The position numbers and the translations under genes are program-made. The notes beneath the pieces were generated by a model. It saw nothing but the letters and a program-made list of their open reading frames with translations. It had not been told where the DNA came from and ran no database searches. A stretch of DNA of 16,660 nucleotides, from assembly GCA_027576995.1 (NCBI GenBank), contig JANBQC010000607.1, positions 1 to 16,660 on the forward strand, in the 5' to 3' direction. This document shows, one piece after another, positions 9,233 to 16,660 of the stretch (positions within the stretch are counted from its first letter, which is position 1; every line of letters starts with the position of its first letter). Origin of the DNA: Dimargaris cristalligena (Eukaryota; Kickxellomycota; Dimargaritomycetes; Dimargaritales; Dimargaritaceae).

Positions 9233-12049
9233 CTAAGTAGCTTTTTTCAGTTGATTTATAGCCGCCGCCAGTTTCTGATATTCACGTAGAAGCTGCTCAA
9301 TTTGGGGTACGGTCATATCCTGGAGTTGGCAGTTGGCGAAGAATGGATCAGGGGTGGGTAGCGTTAATGGGTGGGAGTGGGGGTGTTGGTCGGTGCCCGT
9401 AGGGGAAACCCTACTAAGGGCCGGCGAGCGCGATTTTTGGGTAGCCACCAGAGGCGGGGTGTGCGGAGATTTCGAGCGGGGGGACGACTTGCGGGATAAC
9501 CCCATACGAGACGACGCCGGTTCGGTTTGGCGGCGAACCAGACGCGCTTGGGGAAATGGTTGCGGGGCATTCATGCGGGAAGAGGAAGAGGAAGACGAGG
9601 TGGCAGAAGATGTCGAAATGGGGATATCAGTGGGGATGGCAATAGGGGCGGGGTGTAACGGGTGGGCGGAAGCCATGGCGGTCGAATAAGCTAGCTTCGG
9701 GCTAGGAGTATCGGATCCCTTGAACCGAGCATTGGTAGGGGTAGCCGGGGAAGACGCCAAAGGGTGGTTATGGTTGTTGTTGTTGTGGTGGTGATTATGG
9801 GACAGTTCGTTGGATGACCGGGAAGTGTCCACCAAGGGTCGGTCTAAGCCAGTGGTGGTACCCATATCATTACCATTGGAGTCAACGGGCCCTGGTCCTT
9901 TGAAGCGACTAAATACCATACCGTACACTCCCGAAATCACTTTCATCCCCCCGTCGGTCACATCCCGAATTTCCTTACCCACTCGGTTCGTGAGGGGGTT
10001 GGACAGATAGCCCGAGCCGGCCGATAGGGGAGGCGAGTCCGCAGTGGAAGTCAGCGTGGGGGAATTGATGGGATTCATCAACGAGGGGGTGGAAATCAAG
10101 GTGGTTGGTTTTAGACTCGTGGGCAACCACGAAGCACCCGGTGAAGTACCGGGGACATCCACCGAATCCCGGGGGGTGGGTTCACCGAAAGGGTCCATAG
10201 GGAAATTCGGCGATGGGGAAGCGGGTAGGGCCAGCAGGGCATTGTCCAGGGCAACCAGTTCCTTGCCACCCATCAGATCCGAAGCGTGGGGGGCGGCAGC
10301 GGTGGCCGTGGCCGCGACTGCGGGCGTATCCGTATTGGTATTTTGGCGGGAGATATTGGGAGAGAAGCTGAAATTCAAAATGTCTGTTTGGGGGAGATTG
10401 GAGCCGAGGGTCGAGGCGGTCGCGGTAGAAGTAGAGTGCGTTGTTTCACCGCCCGGGGGCGATGTAGATACGGCGGCCACCGCGGTTGACCAGGCGGACG
10501 GGAGACTATGTTGAACAGCGTAGATGGCATTGCCGATCACGTTGCCCAGGCGGGTATTGCCCGCCGTCGATGGTGCACTGCCCTCATGCACCGCAGAGGG
10601 GCCGCCATGAACGGCGCTAGAGCGGCCGGTGGGGGATATGGTGGTATCGGGGGCAGCCACGTCGTCGAATTGGTGGGTGGCTAGTCCGAGGGCCTGCATG
10701 TCCACTGTATCCAGGAAACTGATGGCGGCGGATAAGGTAGTTAAGCAGTAGGCCGGGATACCGCTAGTTTGCCGGGGTTGGTAAAGGTAGTGCTGGATAT
10801 AGTGAAGGTTAGACACCAAGCGTGGCGGATTGTAATGAATCACGGTATAGATCATGAGGGGTAGGAGGTCATCGGCGGTTAGGGTGGCGGACTGGGGGGG
10901 TGCCTTCGAAAGGCCCCCCTCCTTCTCTTCCGCAGCCACACCCGCTGGTGAGTCGTTCGCCGAGGCAATGGGCAGCGGACGGGTCTGGGCGGCCTTGGTC
11001 AGAACCTGGTGGGCCCCGACAATACACTCCATTTTGAGCATGACACTCTTCTGGCGGTCCATGGCCTGGAGATAGAGGTAAGTTTGGCGCAGGGCCTCGT
11101 CAATGAAGGCATGGAACCCCAGCGGCTGGGTAGGTAAGGTGGGAAGAGCGGCCGTAGGCCACAGGTGCTCCTTGCCAATGTTCAAGTCCGCGGGGTCGAA
11201 CCGGAAGGGGGGCTGCGTGAAGGGGGACTGGTCCAGGTCGAGCCCCAAGTGAGACAATTGGATATCAGCCATATTGAGGGCAGCAATACGGGAGGCGGTG
11301 GCCTCGTCCTGCCAATGGTCGTTGTGGTGTTGGCCGGGGAACTGGGGGCAGAAGGTGTGTGGGTAAATAAGGGTGGTGCAAACGTCCTCAATGTCCGACA
11401 GCCAACTCATTGCCAACGCTTCGCCGTCCAGCTCTTCCCCCCTGCCCTGTGTACGGGCCGCGGCAAAAATCGGGGCGAATTTGTCGTTGAGGGAGGCGTG
11501 AATGTCTTCAATAAACTGCTGGTAGTGGTCCGCTACGATATTGGGGTCAAGTTCCATACTGGAGCGGGGGGTCGTGGAGCCCCGGGACTCGGAGCTGGAC
11601 CGGGGGGAGTTATTCAGCGACGTAGCGGCCCAGCGTAGGAACCCTACCATGAAATTGTCCACGTCTTTGAGAATAGGCCCCCAGGTGCGGGTGTGCTCCT
11701 GCAGAATGGGGTGGGTGGCCACCGATTGGCAGAACAGGGTCTGGAGTTCGGGGAAATGGAAGGACCATCCCAGGGTATGGGGTGAGCGCTCGGGAAGCGG
11801 CGGAGGGGGCGGGGTGGTGGGCGCTGTGGTGGTCGGAGTGGGGTCGGCTAGTAGCGTGGGCGAGGCTGGCGAGGGACCCAATGGGTGGGAGCTGGCCGAA
11901 ACGAGGCTGGTGTTGCTAATGGTGCGGCGAGCGGGAGAACGGTTGCCCGACAGACTGAGCTTAGGGTCCGACGGGAAAGTGGCACTGTTCCGCATGGTAG
12001 GGATTTGGGCAGTCGACGGGGTACCCTGCGCATTGGCTTGGGTCGCCAT
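9233..12049 (-). CDS. VPS9-domain Rab5-type guanine nucleotide exchange factor
   Basis: This 938-residue intron-less protein should load GTP on a Rab5/Ypt51-class GTPase at early endosomes. After a low-complexity N-terminus with a PPPPPLP run (about 80-87), a helical region starts near 93. The VPS9 catalytic core follows: an ALRQ...DRQKSVMLKMECIV helix (about 319-345) and the signature ADDLLPLMIY...NPPRLVSNLHYI (392-418), ending AYCLTTLSAAISFLDTVD (433-450). The family's catalytic Asp, and a Tyr and Thr (434, 437), are kept. Residues 460-900 are mostly disordered Ser/Thr/Pro with poly-Ser and a His/Asn run, broken by a conserved-looking helix (690-718, DVTDGGMKVISGVYG). The C-terminal helix (910-938, VPQIEQLLREYQKLA) resembles the tail of other fungal VPS9 proteins. 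No CUE domain as in yeast Vps9 is seen. Start: Met at 12049 in CACCATGG context, eight codons inside the longest frame. Family is sure; orthology to Vps9 or Muk1 is open. Confidence 0.92.
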   Translation of the reverse strand: MATQANAQGTPSTAQIPTMRNSATFPSDPKLSLSGNRSPARRTISNTSLVSASSHPLGPSPASPTLLADPTPTTTAPTTPPPPPLPERSPHTLGWSFHFPELQTLFCQSVATHPILQEHTRTWGPILKDVDNFMVGFLRWAATSLNNSPRSSSESRGSTTPRSSMELDPNIVADHYQQFIEDIHASLNDKFAPIFAAARTQGRGEELDGEALAMSWLSDIEDVCTTLIYPHTFCPQFPGQHHNDHWQDEATASRIAALNMADIQLSHLGLDLDQSPFTQPPFRFDPADLNIGKEHLWPTAALPTLPTQPLGFHAFIDEALRQTYLYLQAMDRQKSVMLKMECIVGAHQVLTKAAQTRPLPIASANDSPAGVAAEEKEGGLSKAPPQSATLTADDLLPLMIYTVIHYNPPRLVSNLHYIQHYLYQPRQTSGIPAYCLTTLSAAISFLDTVDMQALGLATHQFDDVAAPDTTISPTGRSSAVHGGPSAVHEGSAPSTAGNTRLGNVIGNAIYAVQHSLPSAWSTAVAAVSTSPPGGETTHSTSTATASTLGSNLPQTDILNFSFSPNISRQNTNTDTPAVAATATAAAPHASDLMGGKELVALDNALLALPASPSPNFPMDPFGEPTPRDSVDVPGTSPGASWLPTSLKPTTLISTPSLMNPINSPTLTSTADSPPLSAGSGYLSNPLTNRVGKEIRDVTDGGMKVISGVYGMVFSRFKGPGPVDSNGNDMGTTTGLDRPLVDTSRSSNELSHNHHHNNNNHNHPLASSPATPTNARFKGSDTPSPKLAYSTAMASAHPLHPAPIAIPTDIPISTSSATSSSSSSSRMNAPQPFPQARLVRRQTEPASSRMGLSRKSSPRSKSPHTPPLVATQKSRSPALSRVSPTGTDQHPHSHPLTLPTPDPFFANCQLQDMTVPQIEQLLREYQKLAAAINQLKKAT
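9764..9803 (-). repeat. low-complexity His/Asn codon run
   Basis: Repeated GTT, GTG and GTT-like triplets on the + strand encode a run of His and Asn in the disordered tail of the VPS9 protein. It is likely to be variable in length. Confidence 0.55.
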
Positions 12050-12449
12050 GGTGACTTTAAGCAAAATATACAACTGGAGGGTGTGGGTATAAATGTTTGT
12101 ATGAGAGAAGGGGCTATGGGCTATTCAAGAATAGCAATGAGCGAAGGAAACACAAGGCTAGGGAGTTATAGAACAATGTGGCGAAGGAGACTAGGGTTTA
12201 GCACTTGAGACTGTGTAAAGTGGAGAACAGGGAATGAGCTGGGAAAGGGGGAAGAGAGTGGAGTTTAATACAAAAGGGTTACAAACGGAGCCATAGGAAC
12301 CAACCAGGGCAGAGGCCGTGGTGTGGGGAGCAGTATAGTATTGGAAATGTGGATAATTTACATGGACTATAGGAACAAAGACGGGAGAGTTGAGTCGGAA
12401 GGCGATTTTACATTCCTACAAAGCCCCGGCGACGAGGACACACTCCCCC

Positions 12450-12458
12450 ATTTATATA
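12450..12458 (-). promoter_or_regulatory. possible TATA box of the VPS9 gene
   Basis: The minus strand reads TATATAAAT, matching the peroxiredoxin TATA box. It lies about 400 bases before the ATG, so it implies either a long 5' UTR or a leader intron. Confidence 0.35.
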
Positions 12459-13302
12459 CCAGCTAGCTGGGTTTAAACTAGCAGCTGCCCGAGACGCCCC
12501 CTTTGGGTAGTAATGCGTCTAATATTATCTCCAACGGGTTGTTAACCATGTACCCAAAACAACCCCGCCCACGTAAGCGCCTACGGAACAGAGAAAGGAG
12601 ATGATGTCTATTAAAGCGTAGCACTTTATTGATATGGCGGCTAAAATGCGTCCCTATTACTTTTAGGCCGCTACATCCCCCTTGCACAAAGAAGCATACA
12701 CAAGCTTCGCCGAATAACCAGGGCAGTAGCCGATATTTTACCACATTTTACTCTAATTTTGATTCATAATTATAGTAATAGGCCGTACCCCCCCAACAAC
12801 AACAATAAACCGTAGTTATCTCATACGCCCGCCCAGCCCTGCGTATGGGAGTGGGGGGGGGCGGGGCTATTGGCGGCTCGACACTTTAGATGGGCATCGC
12901 TGAGTTTCAATATCACGAGAGACATGGGCGATATATACATAGTGGTCGTCTGGACGTCACGCCCTATTCTTCTGGAACTGGTCTCCAAACAGTCATACAC
13001 CATCCATCACCTGCAATCGATCCCCACACGGCCCAATTTAGGTAATATGTTTCCTCTTCCTTTTTCTACACGGTACAGATATCCAGCATTGTTGATACGG
13101 GGTTGCATCCGTGAGTGCGGTAAAACATTGCAACTGTCAACTTCCCGATAAACGGGATAAATCAGCATACCCTCTTTACTGGTTGCGCGGCTGGCCACCC
13201 CGTTGGGAGGAGGGAGAGGCTGGGATAGAAAGGGTAGTCGATTTTAAAAAAAGATATCGCTAATGGGATTAATGAAGAGGAGGGGGTGCGTGCGATTCCG
13301 AA
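12459..13302. other. spacer upstream of the VPS9 gene
   Basis: No gene is supported. Short frames on both strands overlap each other (for example 12478-12744 minus, starting at GTG) and lack bias or motifs. Homopolymer tracts occur: C7 at 12788-12794 and G9 at 12853-12861. Confidence 0.4.
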
Positions 13303-13554
13303 TCAGACCACTAAAGCAATTGCGAATCTTGGCCATCTGGGGACGAAAAGGGGGCGAACAACAGGGAGGAGAGCCCAACCAATGGCTGGTCCTACAATAA
13401 TACAAAAACTGAACCCCAAGTGTGCTGCCAAGGGAAGGAATAGGGCCAACAACTGTGGAGGCCAAGCCAGCACAAATAGCGGAATAATCAGGGGGATTGG
13501 CCTTAAAGAGCGGGTGACAAAGGGAGAAGAGCAGTGGCGGCCGATCGGACTTGT
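13303..13554 (-). other. hydrophobic open frame, gene or relic uncertain
   Basis: On the minus strand 83 codons are open from just after a TAA (13555-13557) to TGA at 13303-13305. They encode a strikingly hydrophobic stretch (PLIIPLFVLAW, LLALFLPLAAHLGFSF, CIIVGPAIGWALLPVV), enough for two or three membrane segments. There is no ATG inside; in the same frame an ATG at 13599 lies upstream of the TAA. It could be a relic with one nonsense change, an exon, or chance. Codon third positions are unbiased, unlike the confident genes. Confidence 0.18.
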
Positions 13555-13577
13555 TTAGGGCGACGAAGCCTCGGCTT

Positions 13578-13802
13578 CTAATACGCCCCCTTTGACCATC
13601 GCTTCAACTGAGAGTGGGGTGATTAAATGGTTAGTTTATTGAATAGGTTGCCTGGGAGAGGAGGGGACCTCTTATCTACCCTAGTTAGCACACGCGCTAA
13701 CCAAGCCAATACCATAACAATCGGTACGAATGGCGGCGGTGAGGTTCGTAAACGAACGGGTGGAATCTTAAAAAAGTTCAGCCCTTGAAGCAACCACTTC
13801 AT
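13578..13802 (-). CDS. candidate 50-aa single-pass membrane protein with one intron
   Basis: ATG at 13802 (A at -3) opens 41 codons in exon 1 (13802-13680). A 72-base intron can be drawn at 13679-13608: donor GTAGAT, a perfect CTAAC branch site (13634-13630) and a pyrimidine-rich run ending CTCTCAG. Exon 2 (13607-13578) adds nine codons to TAG; both junctions are phase 0. The product is basic (RLKRWSK near the end), with one membrane segment, about FVPIVMVLAWLARVL (25-39). A TATA box lies 87-95 bases upstream. It starts 230 bases past the CDC37 stop on the same strand. The donor is not consensus, codon bias is weak and I recognise no family, so this stays a candidate. Confidence 0.22.
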
Positions 13803-13851
13803 TTCGATGACATCCACCCGAACAAATCCAGGCAATGTAGGTGCTTACGTA

Positions 13852-13862
13852 CCCCCCCCCCC
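13852..13862. repeat. C11 homopolymer tract
   Basis: Eleven consecutive C on the + strand, between the CDC37 3' end and the candidate small gene. Prone to slippage and to sequencing error. Confidence 0.85.
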
Positions 13863-13888
13863 TCACCGTATAACAACTGCCTGCTTTA

Positions 13889-13897
13889 ATTTTTATA
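13889..13897 (-). promoter_or_regulatory. possible TATA box before the candidate small gene
   Basis: TATAAAAAT on the minus strand, 87-95 bases before the ATG at 13802. It overlaps ATTAAA (13885-13890), which could instead be part of the CDC37 poly(A) signal 140 bases past its stop. Confidence 0.25.
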
Positions 13898-14031
13898 TGA
13901 AATGAACAGTCCAAAATATCCACACGCCTCTACCCTCAAGACAACCGATGGAGGAGAAGCGGATAGTTGAACATGGGCAGGGAAATGGTATGCCTGTGAA
14001 ATAAACGTAAATGAGGCATCATTTGTCCGCG

Positions 14032-15759
14032 TTATTTAGCATTTTCCTTCTCGTCCGGGTCCACAATCATTTCCCCGGCGATACTAATAAACCCCCCTTC
14101 GGTGCAGGCCTGCAGCACCCGCTCCGCTTCCGCCCCGGGCATCTTAGCAAACGACTCATTAACCTTCTCCAGCTTACCCGTTTGCAACGCTGCTTGGAAA
14201 TGGTCCGGCAGGGACTCGTAAAGTTCCCGCACATGGCGGTCCTCCGGTGTGAGCTGGTCCAAGGGAATGTCCGCGGCCAAGTCGGGGATTTGGATTTCAA
14301 TCGGGGCGTCAGGGTCGTCGCACTGCAGTTGGATGGATTCAATATCTTCGGCCGCCGGGGTTTGGTTGCGGCGCTGTTCCAAAAGGACCCGGGACCGTTC
14401 GACAATGCGCTGATGCATTGATCGTACTTCGGCCTGGAACATGGCCTGTGCACGCGGGTCCTGCCGGTACCGCATAAAAAAGAGCGATACCCCGTCCCGG
14501 CCGAGTCGGGCGCAGTATTGGAGAAGGAGCGCTTGGTGCACCGCCCGCTGGGCCACCGCCGTATCCCCCTTCATCTGCGCTTCAAAGGCCTTGACCAGGA
14601 TTTCATCCGAAATACTCTCATCCACGATGTTGGGGTGTTTGGAGATGTAGCCGACGGTCGACGGCATGTCCTTAAGGGCCGTGAATTCTTCGACGATTTG
14701 CTCTATAGTCAAGCCGGGGGTGGATGGCTTGGCGGGCTACAATGGGTACGATTATTAAAGGTGGGAGGAGGCACCAATGAGTATAATGAAGGTGTGAAAT
14801 TAGATCGCAATTTAAATTTATCCTAGAACGGGGCACTTTCCAGTGAATAGTAGTCATGGTGGTAAATTTGCAAAAGTAGCCCGAAAATGAGTATATATAT
14901 ATTGGTGCTGGCCCTCTCGACTTACCGCTGTGGCCTTTGTCTGTTGCTCGGCCAACCGGTCGCTGTTAAGAACCTCGATTGTCTGAGTAGTAGTTTTACT
15001 CTTGGTGGAGGTAGAAGGAGCAGCAGAGGCAGCCTTGGAAGACGGTGCCTCTTCCTTTTTCTCCTCCTCCTCTTCCTCTTCCTGAGTCTCCGATGGGCGG
15101 ATAATAGGAACTGGCGTAGCTCCCTTATTCACCGAGCTCTTATCGAACCCGGGTCGGCACAATGCGTTCGTCGACAGTTTATTGCGCTTTTCCCGCTCCT
15201 GTTTTTCCAGTTCGGCCCGGGCTTTACTGACCTGGTCCGCCAGCCGCTGGTGATGTTCGGCTAACAGCTGCTCGTACGTTCCGAGTACCCGACCGGACTG
15301 GATAATTTCGGGGGTGAGCTGCCCCTGAATATTCATAATCAGGCCGGCCATCATATCCTCGATGCTAAGCGGGCCCTGGTCTGACGACGAGGACGGGGCT
15401 GGGGTAGCAGCGCCTTCTTCGTCGACCGCCTTAGCCGTGGCCTTTTCCTGGTCGGCCTGGGCCTTTTGGCGGGCTTCCGCATGCGCCTGCAGCTTCTGGA
15501 CGAGGGCTAAGAAAGTGGGCGCATCTTTCTGTTTGAGCATGTCTTGCAGTTTGGCGATTTCCCCGAGCAACTCGGTTTGGTAGGCGATTTGGTGGTTAAG
15601 ATTCTCAATCTTGAAGTCGCGTTCCTGGCGTTCCCGGTGGATGGCCTGTTGGCGCCAGCGGATAAAGGACTGCTTGTCGACATTGGGATGCACCTCGACC
15701 TCATCGTCGTCGGACAGCTCGATATTGTCCCATTTAGAGTAGTTGAGTGGGCGAGCCAT
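14032..15759 (-). CDS. CDC37: Hsp90 co-chaperone Cdc37 (two exons)
   Basis: Exon 1 (15759-14926, 278 codons) and exon 2 (14736-14032, 234 codons plus TAA) join in phase 0 to a 512-residue protein, close to yeast Cdc37 (506). Cdc37 bridges protein kinases to Hsp90 in the cytosol. The N-terminus is diagnostic: YSKWDNIELSDDDEVEVHPN (7-26), with Ser16 followed by DDDE as the CK2 site (Ser13/14 in human/yeast), then FIRWRQQAIHRER and a long coiled coil (to about 105). A Ser/Ala-rich linker leads to a second helical region (130-195) and a poly-Glu/Lys stretch (227-236). The Hsp90-binding domain has the signature VHQALLLQYCARLGRDGVSL (344-363). The C-terminal helical domain follows, with YESLPDHFQAALQTG, and ends DPDEKENAK. 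Start context is ACCATGG. No TATA box is seen upstream, but two CCAAT motifs are. Without the intron the second half would look like a separate gene with no ATG. Confidence 0.96.
14737..14925 (-). other. CDC37: intron of CDC37
   Basis: A 189-base intron. The donor is GTAAGT (14925-14920), a perfect consensus, and the acceptor is ATTGTAG ending at 14737. A TTTAATAAT stretch about 20-25 bases before the acceptor may hold the branch site. It contains a (TA)n run (14892-14901). Removing it restores an open frame through the linker before the Hsp90-binding domain, where Cdc37 proteins tolerate length change. In-frame AGs slightly further into exon 2 would only drop a few residues. Confidence 0.88.
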
Positions 15760-15948
15760 GGTTTAAAGCAGTGTTTGGCGGGATGTAACAGGTTAGGAAG
15801 AGTCTCTAGGGAAACTGGGTTCGGCGTGTAAATGATAATAGGGTGGAATAGAGTAAACTGTGGGGGTCGATGCACTTAGAAGCTGGTAAAGAGTAGGTGC
15901 GGTAAGACTAACCCGTTAGAGTGGATGGAAAAGGGGGACTGGAGCTGA

Positions 15949-15960
15949 CCAATGGCCAAT
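15949..15960. promoter_or_regulatory. paired CCAAT motifs upstream of CDC37
   Basis: Two CCAAT pentamers, at 15949-15953 and 15956-15960, lie about 190-200 bases upstream of the CDC37 ATG (reading ATTGG on the coding strand). CCAAT is the Hap/NF-Y core and works in either orientation. No clear heat-shock element was found. Confidence 0.3.
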
Positions 15961-16660
15961 TTTTCTCCTCCAGACCACAACAACCCATCGTACGCCGAGC
16001 TGAGTACGTTCAGTAAATTGGCTCATCTCTTTCATGCTACTAGAAAAGTGCAAGCCCAATGGCCTGTCTTAGTCTCTCACCATTGGGCGTAAGTGCACTG
16101 CATAATAAGAGTTGATACGAGGCGCAGCTCACCTCAGCCTAATTTGAGGGTTACCTTCCAGGGCATTGTCTCTGTAATAGAACTCCAAGACCATTGAATT
16201 AAGTTTTTTATTACATAATAAATTATCTACAAGCCTGGCAACCGTATTGATAGTTTTTCCCTAATAGAGAACATTAATTATGGAATACTACCGTGGGTAT
16301 ATCGCACACAATATATCCATAAATGCGAACTAGGCGCATATGGGTTTGTCAATGGAACAGTAATCCAAGATCAATCACCCTGTGCAACTGCAGGACCACA
16401 ACTGGTATATCTACCCAGGAAGCGCACGCAACTGGCTGTATCCGTCCTGACATGGTTTTATATATGATGTTATTCGCTTACCCCACACTTCACCACCTAG
16501 TGCATAGGCGGTATTCTATATAGTTGTATAAAGCCCCGCAACATTAATAAACTTTAGTTGACAAACGTATCGTCTATTATTGCTGGAAATTCATTTCCCC
16601 CGTCCCACTGATTCCATCTCTGTGATTGGCCCGTCCTATACTCGGGACTATATTCTAGCC
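15961..16660. other. AT-rich spacer at the right end
   Basis: Beyond the CDC37 promoter region nothing gene-like is seen. The only frame of note (16323-16523, +) has 66 codons, no bias and no known motif. Confidence 0.5.

Noticed and set aside
12870..13198. Overlapping frames on both strands (93 and 63 codons)
   Set aside because: Neither begins at ATG, and they mirror each other; no bias or motif separates them from chance.
14032..14712. Separate gene beginning in mid-Cdc37
   Set aside because: It has no ATG (TTG at 14712) and is the second exon, joined to exon 1 by a consensus intron in phase 0.
1..16660. CRISPR, defence, prophage or biosynthetic cluster
   Set aside because: No direct-repeat arrays, no such protein families; the window is an ordinary eukaryotic region with dispersed housekeeping genes.

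Overview
This is a gene-poor stretch of a eukaryotic nuclear genome, almost certainly fungal. The proteins are a Cdc37 Hsp90 co-chaperone, a VPS9-domain Rab GEF with a fungal-style C-terminal helix, a typical 2-Cys peroxiredoxin and a GPI-anchored cysteine-rich wall protein. Genes have Kozak-type starts (CACCATG or ACCATGG), few short introns, and TATA boxes well upstream of the start. Genes are GC-rich and AT-rich spacers of 2-3 kb separate them. An early-diverging lineage (Zoopagomycota or Mucoromycota type) fits the style, but this is an impression from protein flavour, not proven.

Layout. 1-1378: a block almost free of CpG, probably an old methylated transposon relic, with an LTR-like segment inside. 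1587-1841: a GC-rich, coding-like 3' gene remnant on the + strand with one in-frame stop and two poly(A) signals. 2779-3369 (-): peroxiredoxin. 3570-5988: spacer with a possible decayed minus-strand gene (3718-4553) and the first copy of a MITE-like repeat (5110-5253). 5989-6696 (-): GPI-anchored Cys-rich protein. 6957-9232: spacer with the second MITE-like copy (7569-7712) and a (TA)n tract. 9233-12049 (-): VPS9-domain protein, 938 aa, no intron. 13303-13900 (-): weak candidate small gene(s). 14032-15759 (-): Cdc37, two exons, 512 aa. 15760-16660: spacer with the likely CDC37 promoter.

All four confident genes lie on the minus strand but are far apart, with their own promoters; they look like independent housekeeping or cell-surface genes, not a cluster. 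I see no defence system, CRISPR array, biosynthetic cluster, tRNA or rRNA. The points most worth a second look are the two-copy 144-bp inverted-repeat element, the sharp CpG-depletion boundary at about 1378, the gene remnant beside it, and the unannotated intron-containing small frame downstream of CDC37.
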